From NCBI RefSeq assembly GCF_027694345.1, contig NZ_JAQEVU010000004.1:124001-188000 (forward strand): DNA of 64,000 nt. The letters run 5' to 3'. The notes beneath the pieces are model-generated. The model did not search any database. It saw only the letters and a list, made by a program, of their open reading frames with translations, and was not told where the DNA came from. Within the stretch, counting starts at the first letter, position 1. Each line of letters begins with the position of its first letter. Both the position numbers and the translations under genes were made by a program. This document shows, in pieces, positions 45,297 through 53,546 of this stretch. The stretch comes from Varibaculum timonense_A (GTDB taxonomy: Bacteria > Actinomycetota > Actinomycetes > Actinomycetales > Actinomycetaceae).

Positions 45297-46075
45297 TTGA
45301 ATGCGACTCACGTCACTCAACGATCTTGCGGTGAGAAAACTGACAGACCTACCATTACCATTGGTAACTGGATGCGCAACTGTAATACTGTTGAGCTACT
45401 GGGAATTTGGCAGATTTCAAACAACCCTGACTTTAAAGTCATCGAATTCGATGACTTTAGAAAGAATGCTGGTCTAAATAGTTTCACATTGACTCCATCG
45501 AAATGGATAGAAGCAACCGGTGCTATAGGAATCGGCGCGAAGTGTGGCAGACATGGTGGCACTTTTGTACATGTAGATTTGGCGATGGATTTCGCTGCCT
45601 GGATTAGTTCAGAATTCCGACTGCATGTTTTCCAAGAATATCGACGGTTAAAAGCAGATGAAACCAGCCGTTTGAATCTCGAATGGAAAAAGAATCGTCT
45701 ATTTGCAGCACTCAACTATCGACTTCATACAGATGCTGTTAAAGAAATGCTTCCAGCCGATATTGACAGCAAGCTCTCCGGTATTCAATACGCAAGAGAG
45801 GCCGAGATGCTTAATTTGGCTGTTTTCGGCTTTACTGCAAAGGACTGGAAGCAACGAAATCTAATCTTGATGGAAATCCACGAGATTATGCTTCAGCTAC
45901 ACAATTGCTAATCTTAAACAATCTGGAAGTACTCAATGCAGTCTTCATCCAGGAAGGAATTGACCGAGATACCAGATACAAAAAGCTTTATGAAAGTGCC
46001 CGCAGACAAGAAAAGACATTTGCGGAATCGTCAGGGTTGAAGCAAATTGAACGACCAACTGATGACCGAACATGA
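45297..46075 (+). pseudogene. KilA-N domain protein, truncated and frameshifted
   Basis: The frame from 45297 codes for a KilA-N domain (NWMRNCNTVELLGIWQISNN; DFRKNAGLNSFTLTPSKWIE; GGTFVHVDLAMDFAAWISSE). The usual first 20-30 residues of the family are missing. After AKDWKQ (near 45855) the frame changes by one base: the +1 frame continues as NLDGNPRDYASATQLLILNN, LEVLNAVFIQEGIDRDTRYK and on to TGA at 46073-46075, matching the normal family C-terminus. So it is a 5'-truncated gene with a single-base frameshift. KilA-N proteins are phage-type DNA-binding proteins; this is a remnant of a mobile element. Confidence 0.85.
45321..45433 (+). repeat. KilA-N repeat, left copy
   Basis: Homologous to 57645-57758; both begin at CGATCTTGCGGTGA and differ by one inserted base and scattered substitutions. 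Orientation is the same (direct repeat), 12.3 kb apart. Confidence 0.85.
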
Positions 46076-46389
46076 GAAATAGCATTACACCCGGAATAGA
46101 GTCCCATTTTCGGTATTGAATCATCAATGTTTTTCCCCAACGGACTAATGAGGGTGCGAAGCTGGATTCTAAACTTTTACACAGAGGGTCACGGGATTCC
46201 CGGAGTATTTGTACCCGGTCAAACCCGTAACGTGGGTTTCAACCATGAGTTTATACCCAAATATGTAGGGATATAGTTCTTGGCTAATGCCCATCTGGGG
46301 ACACGAATACTAGCATATCTCGATGTTCAGAGTTTACTATATCAGTAATTATGTTATTTACCAGGGATATTACTAGTTTTGGAATAGCT
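46076..46389. other. Intergenic stretch, nothing recognised
   Basis: 314 bases between the KilA-N remnant and the hypothetical minus-strand gene. I see no gene, tRNA, clear hairpin or repeat here; probably decayed mobile-element DNA. Confidence 0.5.
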
Positions 46390-46875
46390 CTAAATGGTTT
46401 TGCTCTCGAGTAGACCGTCTTGCGGAGTCCATATCCACCGCTTTCCCAAGGGATCTGTATAGCTAATACTATCAATGGTATGTTTCGATGAATTTACAAT
46501 CGGGTTAAGTGCATCGAACTGGGTGTGTTCGATAGTTGGATAGCTACCATCTGTGGGAGAAAAATACAATCCTGGTGGAAGTATTTTAAATTTACGTGAG
46601 CTATCATTACCGTTGCTAGTTGCTTTAATGGTTACGTCTCTATAGGCCACAGGTTCTTTTTCAGAGTTATTAATAGCAAGTCCCCAGTCACCCTGCTTAT
46701 TTTCACTTATTTTACGACACCACCATGCTTGAAGATTACCCGAAAGGTCACGTCTACTAGCCTCCCAAGCACGGTCAGAAGCTTTTCTAGCTGTCATCCA
46801 CGCGACAAGTGAGAAAACTAGCGATATTCCGGACGCTGCTGCTCCGATGAGCTCAGAAATATTACCAAGTTCCAT
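46390..46875 (-). CDS. Hypothetical protein with N-terminal membrane helix
   Basis: 161 residues. One hydrophobic segment near residues 10-28 (IGAAASGISLVFSLVAWMTA), then a charged linker and a soluble domain with the look of a small beta-sandwich (WGLAINNSEKEPVAYRDVTI; FKILPPGLYFSPTDGSYPTI). AGAGGAG precedes ATG 46875. No family recognised. It sits between two pieces of duplicated DNA in the accessory region, so it may be cargo of the element. Confidence 0.55.
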   Translation of the reverse strand: MELGNISELIGAAASGISLVFSLVAWMTARKASDRAWEASRRDLSGNLQAWWCRKISENKQGDWGLAINNSEKEPVAYRDVTIKATSNGNDSSRKFKILPPGLYFSPTDGSYPTIEHTQFDALNPIVNSSKHTIDSISYTDPLGKRWIWTPQDGLLESKTI

Positions 46876-47010
46876 TTACACTCCTCTTTGGTGCTGACTG
46901 TATTCTGAAGATATCTGGTTGTTATGGAGTCTAGGTTTGTTTTATTGCTCATATGGGGGCAACCTGGCTAACCTGCTCTAATTATAGTTTTAGATTACTT
47001 CAAAGAAGCT

Positions 47011-47381
47011 CGAATTGGGGGCAACCTCTTTGCTGGGGGGATTAACCCTTTGGGGGTTAATGCTTTAAGAGTTCATGGGCAGCGTGCCCTTCGGGTTCGA
47101 TTTGAAAAGTGCAGTGTTCGATTTTTCGTGGGAAATGAGTTTTCATGCAGGTTTCTACCTGGTGTAATACTTCGAGGGCGTGTCCGTCTTTATAACACTG
47201 TTTAGCTATGATGATATGGGCTGACAGTAATACAGTGTGGGAATTTAGGGGCCATACGTGCAGGTCGTGAAGTCCGGTAACATGGTCTACCCGCAAAATA
47301 TGTTGGCGAATCTCCGCTACATTTAGTTCCTTGGGGGCGCGGTCAAGCAAAATCTCCCCTGCATCTTTGAGTAGTTTATAG
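47011..47381. repeat. 371-bp direct repeat, left copy (3' end of CDF gene)
   Basis: Matches 57753-58123 at the same length with few substitutions after about position 47025; homology stops abruptly after GTAGTTTATAG. Flanks the metallophore island. Confidence 0.93.
47057..47381 (-). pseudogene. 3' fragment of a cation diffusion facilitator gene
   Basis: Codes for the last ~107 residues of the CDF protein found intact at 57799-58704: the cytoplasmic domain from KLLKDAGEILLDRAPKELNV to the C-terminus GHAAHELLKH. The membrane domain, and so transport, is missing. The protein sequence of the shared part appears identical to the intact copy (only silent changes seen), so the duplication is recent or kept similar by recombination. 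Upstream of the break the sequence is unrelated. Confidence 0.93.
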
Positions 47382-47508
47382 TAATGCTTTACAGATAATT
47401 ACCCATAAATCCACCGCGGTAGCGCCGCGAAAATAGCGTTAGTATTTTTTGAATGTGGGCAGGAGGAAAAGCTTATTCCCGCGCCCATCTCCCTAAAATA
47501 TGTGGTAA

Positions 47509-49236
47509 CTAGGCTATTTGTTGCCCTAAAAGCGTTCTATAAATTGGCTGATCTTTAAGTTCCTGATGAGTCCCTTCCGCAACCACGTGCCCACCCTCAA
47601 GAACTACGATATAATCCGCGATACGAATAGAAGCCAGCCGATGGGCAATGACGATAGTGGTACGGTCAGCTCTTGCGTGACGAATATTTTTGGCAATGGA
47701 GGCTTCGAGAAACGGGTCAATATTAGCTAGCGGCTCATCGAGGATGAGCATGTCGGGATGCCGAAGAAAAGCACGAGCAATCCCGATACGTTGACGTTCC
47801 CCACCCGAGAGCGTGGTTCCCCGATCTCCGACTTTCGCGTCTAATCCTCCTAAAGAAGTAATCAGCTCACTGATATCAGCTTCGGCAAGAGCTGCCCAAA
47901 TATCATCATCGGAGGCCTGCGGATTAGCTAAAACAAGATTGTCTCGCACAGTTCCGGCAAAGATATGGCAGTCCTGGGGAACAAGAGCCAGTCTTTCGCG
48001 ATATTGGTTCGGTTGATAGGAGCGAAGATTTTTCCCATCAAAACGCAGTTCGCCTTCCTGAGGATCAAGATAACGCATAGCCAGATTGGCTAGGGTAGTT
48101 TTCCCCGCCCCTGATTTTCCAACAATGGCGATTGAGCGTTTAGGAGTTGCGGTTAAGTTAACTTGGTTAATAACTGGCTTACCTGCCTGATAGGAAAAAA
48201 CCGTATTGTCGCTAACTAAATGGTTTGTTTCTGCCTCGTATACGGCATGATTGGTTTCCGGGATGGAGGGGATGGGATCCTTAGCGTTAAGAATGGTATT
48301 AATCCGGTGTGCGCATGCCCCAATTTCTCCTACTCTCCCCAGCATGCCTACTAGCGTTGTCGCGGGGGTTGCTACTAGACCCGCTAGCGCCACCGCAACT
48401 GGTAACAAAGCTGAATCTAATTGTCCGGTCAGCACCCATCCAGTTAGGATGACTAGCAATATTGTGGATCCGACTGTGGTGGCAATCGTAGAAAATGCTG
48501 ATTCCCAAGCTTTCCTTATCGTTTGCGAATTCTTAGTTACCTGCACTTTTCGCGTTAAATCCAGGATTTGCGCATTTTGTTTATCCACCATCCCCAAGGA
48601 ACGCAGTTCCCTTTGCCCTTGAATAGAATCCAGAACCGCAATACGCAATTGGGCTAGTTGATTACGTAATTTTTTACCTTGTCGCCGTTGTATGGACATG
48701 AGGGCGAAAGGGAATGCAATCATAGCTGCAGTTGGTAACAGCATTATCAGCCCAACCGGACCAATAAAACTCACCAGCACCCCGGTAAATAACATAGGAG
48801 TGAGGACGGCACAGATGGCAGTGGAGGCCGTATGCGCATAAAACCATTCCAACTGTTCCGCATCATTCATGGCTGCCGATGCCACATCACCGGTGCGTTT
48901 TCCTTGCAATCCTAAGGGGGCAATTCTTTCTATAGCGTTATAAATATGCACCCGCAAAGTATGTAGAATCCGGTAGGCAACTTCATGTGACCACCAAACC
49001 TCAAAGAGGGTACTCACGGCATGCACGACCACCAGGGTAAACATCATAACGAACAGCAGGGTCAGATTATTCGTACGGTTTAATATGAATTGCGTAGATA
49101 TCCATACTGAACTTACCGCAACCCCAACAACACTAATTTGGGCAAGTGCAGTCACAATAGTGGCAGCTACGAAGAGAGGAACACACTCGCGTAGCCGCTT
49201 CATCAGCGCGAGGAAATTACTGAAAACTAAGCTCAT
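47509..49236 (-). CDS. ABC half-transporter, exporter fold (second of pair)
   Basis: 575 residues: six-helix membrane domain (about 1-310), then ATPase with Walker A GKSGAGKTTLANLAM, Q-loop LVPQDCHIFAGTVRDNL, signature LSGGERQRIGIARAF, Walker B MLILDEPLANID (catalytic Glu present) and H-loop IVIAHRLAS. It starts six bases after the preceding half-transporter, so the two are a heterodimer like CydDC, IrtAB or YbtPQ. The last two handle siderophores in other bacteria. Here I infer export of the modified peptide, or import if IrtAB-like. Last gene of the iron-box-controlled leftward operon. Confidence 0.9.
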   Translation of the reverse strand: MSLVFSNFLALMKRLRECVPLFVAATIVTALAQISVVGVAVSSVWISTQFILNRTNNLTLLFVMMFTLVVVHAVSTLFEVWWSHEVAYRILHTLRVHIYNAIERIAPLGLQGKRTGDVASAAMNDAEQLEWFYAHTASTAICAVLTPMLFTGVLVSFIGPVGLIMLLPTAAMIAFPFALMSIQRRQGKKLRNQLAQLRIAVLDSIQGQRELRSLGMVDKQNAQILDLTRKVQVTKNSQTIRKAWESAFSTIATTVGSTILLVILTGWVLTGQLDSALLPVAVALAGLVATPATTLVGMLGRVGEIGACAHRINTILNAKDPIPSIPETNHAVYEAETNHLVSDNTVFSYQAGKPVINQVNLTATPKRSIAIVGKSGAGKTTLANLAMRYLDPQEGELRFDGKNLRSYQPNQYRERLALVPQDCHIFAGTVRDNLVLANPQASDDDIWAALAEADISELITSLGGLDAKVGDRGTTLSGGERQRIGIARAFLRHPDMLILDEPLANIDPFLEASIAKNIRHARADRTTIVIAHRLASIRIADYIVVLEGGHVVAEGTHQELKDQPIYRTLLGQQIA

Positions 49237-49242
49237 AGTCGA

Positions 49243-50976
49243 CTAGGCTCCTATCTGTGCACTAATCAATCTTGACCAGGCATTATCTTCCTGGCTTAAC
49301 GTACAGGGATTCCCGCTACAAAGCACTTTCCCGTGTCCCATTACCACTACATGATCTGTTTGCTCAGCAGCGTCAATACGGTGGGTAACCAGCAATAAAG
49401 TGAGATTCGGGTACGCCCTGCGAATATTAGCTAGAACCGTTGTTTCTGTTTGGGTGTCCAAACCAGAAGTAGATTCGTCAAGTACAAGGAGAGGGCACTT
49501 ACGAACCAGAGCACGAGCGATTGCCAACCGCTGTTTTTGCCCTCCGGAGAGGTTCGAAGCATGTTCTTCAATTTTTAAATCAAGAATATTGTCACCAGAA
49601 TCAGGATTGTTATCGGGATGCAGGTTTGTGGCACAGGCTAGCTTTAGAGCCGTCATCATCTCCGCTTCATCCGCTTTGGGATTAGCTTCGGCTAAAATTG
49701 ATCTTACTGTTCCCGGAAAAATAATCGGGTCTTGCGGAACTAGGGTGACGGTACGCGCAATATCCAAACTGTCCGCTGAAACCCCTCCAACTGTGATACT
49801 TCCACTATCAGGGTGATCGAAACCCATTAATAACCCGAGCGCGGTGGATTTTCCAGAACCTGACAGCCCTACCAAGGCGGTTGTTTTACCTGCGGGAGCT
49901 GCGAAAGTGACTTGATCAAGAGCGTGATCTGTAGCTCCCGGATAAGCGTAAGAGATGCTAGCGAAAGAAACCTCATTGCTTTGAGGCAACTTTTGCGAAG
50001 ATTTGCAGGTCGTGGAAGAAGTTTGCGTCTGCTCAAATATTTCGCTCATAGCTGGCAGCGCGGAAATACCAAAGAATGCTTCATGCCAACATGCCGATAA
50101 GGCAGTAAATGGGCGGAACAGTTCGATAGATAGCAGCGTAACCACAAATAGCGAGCTGATTGGCATCGCCTCGGAAGAAATCAAAGAAATTGCGATCACT
50201 AGCCCGAGGGCGGGACCGAGCACTTTCATCATTCCTGATAGGCCCGTTTCCCCCAAGGAAAGCCGTAGCTGCCCCATAGTAGTTTTCAGCAGCTGGCTCG
50301 ACTGTTTTTCCAATTGGGTGCCATGATTTTTAGCCGCCCCAAAAGATTTCAAAGTGGACATCCCCATCATAGAATCCACGAAATCGGCATTGAGATTTTC
50401 GTAAGCTATCCAATGCGATTGTCCGCGATTAGCAAGAGCTTTATCCCATAATCGGGGAATGGCAACAATCGCGACTCCACAGACTAAAAGAACTCCCGCA
50501 ATCAGGGGAGAAATGCTGGCAATAGCAATCGTTAAACCAATCGCTGTTAGGGCGGTGACCGCAAGTTGGGTGAAATACTTGACGAAATAGGGTTCGATCG
50601 CCTCAACCCCATCAGTGAGAACCGACTGTATTTGTCCAGAACGCCCCAGCCCTCCCCGCATCGGTCCGCGCGCATCTAGTTGCTCTAGAAGAGCCCGCCG
50701 TAAACGGCTTTTTACCACTAGTCCCGCTCGATTTTGTAGAAGCTGTCCACTTACCTCAAGTAACGGGCGGATTAAGAGCAAGCCAGCGATAGCTATGATT
50801 AGTCCCACCACCATGGAGACTCGGCGAGAGCTCAATAGCTCATTGAAAAGCATGGCGTTGCACACCGCGGTTGCAATATATAAGCAAGACACCAGGACAC
50901 CCAACATCATGGCGGGAGCCAGCAGCCACACGGAGACTCTCGCGGCGCGCATAACTAAACGTTGCTTTGTGAACAT
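49243..50976 (-). CDS. ABC half-transporter, exporter fold (first of pair)
   Basis: 577 residues: six membrane helices in about 1-310, then ATPase with Walker A GLSGSGKSTALGLLM, Q-loop LVPQDPIIFPGTVRSIL, signature LSGGQKQRLAIARAL, Walker B LLVLDESTSGLD and H-loop LLVTHRIDA. Both ATP sites of the pair look competent. No N-terminal C39 peptidase domain is present, so leader removal must be done by another enzyme; the S9 hydrolase of the divergent operon is the obvious candidate. AAAGGA precedes ATG 50976, 34 bases after the YcaO gene. Confidence 0.9.
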   Translation of the reverse strand: MFTKQRLVMRAARVSVWLLAPAMMLGVLVSCLYIATAVCNAMLFNELLSSRRVSMVVGLIIAIAGLLLIRPLLEVSGQLLQNRAGLVVKSRLRRALLEQLDARGPMRGGLGRSGQIQSVLTDGVEAIEPYFVKYFTQLAVTALTAIGLTIAIASISPLIAGVLLVCGVAIVAIPRLWDKALANRGQSHWIAYENLNADFVDSMMGMSTLKSFGAAKNHGTQLEKQSSQLLKTTMGQLRLSLGETGLSGMMKVLGPALGLVIAISLISSEAMPISSLFVVTLLSIELFRPFTALSACWHEAFFGISALPAMSEIFEQTQTSSTTCKSSQKLPQSNEVSFASISYAYPGATDHALDQVTFAAPAGKTTALVGLSGSGKSTALGLLMGFDHPDSGSITVGGVSADSLDIARTVTLVPQDPIIFPGTVRSILAEANPKADEAEMMTALKLACATNLHPDNNPDSGDNILDLKIEEHASNLSGGQKQRLAIARALVRKCPLLVLDESTSGLDTQTETTVLANIRRAYPNLTLLLVTHRIDAAEQTDHVVVMGHGKVLCSGNPCTLSQEDNAWSRLISAQIGA

Positions 50977-51010
50977 AATCGCCTATCCTTTCTCAACAAC
51001 GGTATCGGTT

Positions 51011-53221
51011 CTACGCGTGCGGCATTGGGAAGGGGTTCATGCTGCCTTCAGGTCTTGGCGAATCCACCCATCCTAACCGTACTGCTTCCTCTGCCACCAT
51101 ATTGCGACCCAGGTAGGGAAATGCGGCGGGAGTATTGCCGATGGTGCCAGGAATTAATGTGCGAATCACATGCAGTCCGCAAGAAGCGACATCGCGAGAG
51201 GTGATATCAACGGTTATTACCCGCATACCCCGGGCATGGATACGCTCTATATAGCTAGCTAATTGACTATCTTTCAGCTGTGGCACAGATGAAATACTGC
51301 GGGTTGCTGGTATATCCAACAGTGGTTTCACTCTGTCTACCGCACGAGGATCTAGAAAGACCTCTTGCTGAATTAGGAGGTCATCTACATCTTTGAGATC
51401 CTCACGGAAATCATCCAGATAGCGGCGGTCACGGCGCCATTTCTTATATGAGCGTCCAGGAAGTAGACCTTTACGGATTGCGGTCCAATGTGCCCCTTCG
51501 GGGTTTGCGAGGTCGTGAGCTCCTTCTTGTAAGGTGAGCGCTTCACTCCAGGCTTTTAAGGCGCCTTGTTCAACGCTCGAGCGACAAGAAAAACCAACGT
51601 GTACCAGTTTAGATACATCATTGTGAACTACCCCGGCTAGAACCGGAATATTGAAAGTGTTGTCTAGATTGATCAAAGCGGGACGGAGGGGCTCTTTTGT
51701 CCCGATAAAAAGATCTAAGTATTTCTGAGGTAATTTCAGGTGCGGAAGCGCCTGGGTGTTCAACCACCACACCATGGTGGCATGCCGCTCAATAATTTCA
51801 CTGATACCAGATAATATCGCCTGTGCACTGCTGGTTCCTGCTGCTACTCCAGCAAAGGCAGGAAAGTTTACTTTCGGTTCTTGCCGGTACTGGTTGGTAT
51901 ACCAGTTGACATACACCAAGGAGGCGGGAACTAAAACTGGCTCTTCATCCTCATAATAGCTACCTTCCACCCACCCTACGGGCAGGTCAGGGGTCAACGG
52001 TACAAAAGGAAATCCGGGGTGCTGGTACTGGTTTGCAGAGAAAAGCACCAGTTCTTCCGGATGAAGAAGCGGGTATCCTTTTCTCGTTAATTCCCGATAA
52101 GAACCATGTAATACCGGTTTGAGATCAATTAGGTTAGAACAATAACGCTCAACTGATTCACCAATAGCCGCTAGTTCGGTGTCGTGGATCTGCGCTTCCT
52201 TTTCTTTTTCTCCAACCTCATTGGGGATTAACGTTGAGCCTTGGCAAAAAACTGTGTTGATATAAGTTGATGTTCTGCGTAAATCACACGTTCTCGCCTG
52301 GGTAGTATGCAGCGTAGGTGGCATATAGGCACTGTGCTGTACCCGGGTGAGCTCTTTTACGATTCCGTAGCATTTATCAACCACAAAGGGGGGAGGGTGA
52401 ATTGGGGATTTAGGCTGGGGGCCCATCATAAAATTTGTGGGAAGCACCGCGTGAACTTCGAGCTCCCCTTCCAAGGAAATTGCCCAAATAGTGTCAAGGG
52501 GGTTTGATTTCTGGTTATCGATTTCATTGCGAGTAATAGCTCTAATTAATTCCGCTGCTTTGTGCCCCATATTTTTGGCTGCAGCTAAGCGCGGTAAGAA
52601 GCTTCCCCATATGGGGCTACCCATTTTTGCTTGAAATACTTCACTATTGACTGCATTTCCGGCGAGACGAGCAAGACTGTCGCTATAAGTTGCACCTTGC
52701 CCTTTAAGTACTGCTGGGCCAACCAATAGTTGGTCGGGGGTATGATCCACCGTGATCACTGAAATATTTAGCCCGAGATTGTCTTCAATGGTTTGCGCAA
52801 ATACGGGAGCAGGCTCATCTCCGCGGCACACCACTAGCGTGCCGCAATTGAAGACTTGGTATGCACATTCGCGAACTGACTGGGAAGACAGGCGCGCCGC
52901 GACATCATTCTTTTGAAGCTCCGAAGTTATTAAACGCGCAATTGTGGGGTCACCGCAGACAATTACCTCTGCAACGGCCGCAGATTGAGGATCAGGGGTC
53001 TGGAAGACTAGGTCATGCGTGTTGATAAAACAGCTGTGTTTTTCTAATGCTTTTTTCAACGGAGTGCCCAAAGGGTGAGTGGACTGGACATCCTGCGCCG
53101 CATCTAAGACGCGCACGATGCTATTAGCATCCGTTGAGAGCACCAGATCACGACCATCTGCACATGTAAGAACGCATCTATTCGTATCCAAAGGCCTTAC
53201 TTGCGCGCAAATCTTCCACAT
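51011..53221 (-). CDS. Fused leader-binding (ocin-ThiF-like) and YcaO cyclodehydratase
   Basis: Predicted RiPP enzyme converting Cys, Ser or Thr of a precursor peptide to azoline rings with ATP. 736 residues. Residues 1 to about 285 resemble the E1/ThiF-like partner that binds the leader (VIVCGDPTIARLI; LLVGPAVLKGQGATYSDSLA), without ThiF catalytic motifs. Residues 285-736 are YcaO: ELAAIGESVERYCSN (349-363), GVAAGTSSAQAILSGISEII (458-477) followed by ERHA, and the C-terminal proline motif PFPMP at 730-734, a hallmark of azoline-forming YcaO proteins. Such C-D fusions are standard in TOMM clusters. ATG 53221 follows AAGAGGA. No flavin dehydrogenase gene is nearby, so azolines and not azoles are expected. 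Confidence 0.9.
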   Translation of the reverse strand: MWKICAQVRPLDTNRCVLTCADGRDLVLSTDANSIVRVLDAAQDVQSTHPLGTPLKKALEKHSCFINTHDLVFQTPDPQSAAVAEVIVCGDPTIARLITSELQKNDVAARLSSQSVRECAYQVFNCGTLVVCRGDEPAPVFAQTIEDNLGLNISVITVDHTPDQLLVGPAVLKGQGATYSDSLARLAGNAVNSEVFQAKMGSPIWGSFLPRLAAAKNMGHKAAELIRAITRNEIDNQKSNPLDTIWAISLEGELEVHAVLPTNFMMGPQPKSPIHPPPFVVDKCYGIVKELTRVQHSAYMPPTLHTTQARTCDLRRTSTYINTVFCQGSTLIPNEVGEKEKEAQIHDTELAAIGESVERYCSNLIDLKPVLHGSYRELTRKGYPLLHPEELVLFSANQYQHPGFPFVPLTPDLPVGWVEGSYYEDEEPVLVPASLVYVNWYTNQYRQEPKVNFPAFAGVAAGTSSAQAILSGISEIIERHATMVWWLNTQALPHLKLPQKYLDLFIGTKEPLRPALINLDNTFNIPVLAGVVHNDVSKLVHVGFSCRSSVEQGALKAWSEALTLQEGAHDLANPEGAHWTAIRKGLLPGRSYKKWRRDRRYLDDFREDLKDVDDLLIQQEVFLDPRAVDRVKPLLDIPATRSISSVPQLKDSQLASYIERIHARGMRVITVDITSRDVASCGLHVIRTLIPGTIGNTPAAFPYLGRNMVAEEAVRLGWVDSPRPEGSMNPFPMPHA

Positions 53222-53299
53222 AACCCCTGATCCTCTTACCTATATGAAATATTGGGTAAAGTGCGTCTTAGCACTATTTTTTACTCGACGCCTATCTAC

Positions 53300-53404
53300 T
53301 TACCTCCATGCAAAGCTCTGCTGGGTAGCGCCGTGATGGCAGTGAGGAACAGTGATTTGATCGGTGTTCACTTCCTCAATCTCTACGATTTCGAGTGTGT
53401 TCAT
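53300..53404 (-). CDS. Candidate RiPP precursor peptide (34 aa)
   Basis: ATG 53404 has a perfect AAAGGAGG at 53416-53409; TAA at 53302-53300. Residues 1-20 are MNTLEIVEIEEVNTDQITVP, acidic and Leu/Ile/Val-rich like TOMM leaders. Residues 21-34 are HCHHGATQQSFAWR: one Cys between His residues, one Thr, one Ser, an aromatic C-terminus. The YcaO gene starts 78 bases later on the same strand, and the iron box lies 54 bases upstream of the ATG. Pro20 at the leader-tail border fits a prolyl-oligopeptidase site. HC-HH with the Cys turned to thiazoline would be a good metal-binding group. The reading frame and signals are seen; the precursor role and metal binding are inference. Confidence 0.8.
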   Translation of the reverse strand: MNTLEIVEIEEVNTDQITVPHCHHGATQQSFAWR

Positions 53405-53457
53405 TTCCCCTCCTTTCAAGCGATAGAAACTTCAGAGGCTAGCCTTTAACTTGTCGC

Positions 53458-53476
53458 ATAGGTTATGCTAACCTAA
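53458..53476. promoter_or_regulatory. DtxR/IdeR-like iron box, divergent promoter region
   Basis: ATAGGTTATGCTAACCTAA matches the 19-bp DtxR/IdeR consensus TTAGGTTAGGCTAACCTAA at 17 positions. It lies between the peptide-YcaO-ABC operon (left) and the S9-FecCD operon (right) and can repress both in iron-replete cells. TTGTCG at 53451-53456 is a possible -35 for the rightward promoter. Confidence 0.88.
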
Positions 53477-53546
53477 GTACAGTTTACATGGTTTCTTCTT
53501 TTGCACAAGAGGGAAATAAAACTACGGAACAAATGAAGGAGGTTAG

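Noticed and set aside
47399..47488. 29-codon minus-strand frame after the last ABC gene, with a purine-rich site
   Set aside because: No leader-like sequence, ends close to the repeat junction; considered as a second precursor but the support is much weaker than for 53300-53404.
53260..53275. AGTGC-GTCTTA-GCACT hairpin between peptide and YcaO genes as an attenuator
   Set aside because: Stem is only five pairs and the T-run is on the wrong side for leftward transcription; partial termination cannot be claimed.
53252..53449. 65-codon plus-strand frame opposite the precursor peptide
   Set aside because: No Shine-Dalgarno and antisense to the well-supported peptide gene; it also crosses toward the iron box.
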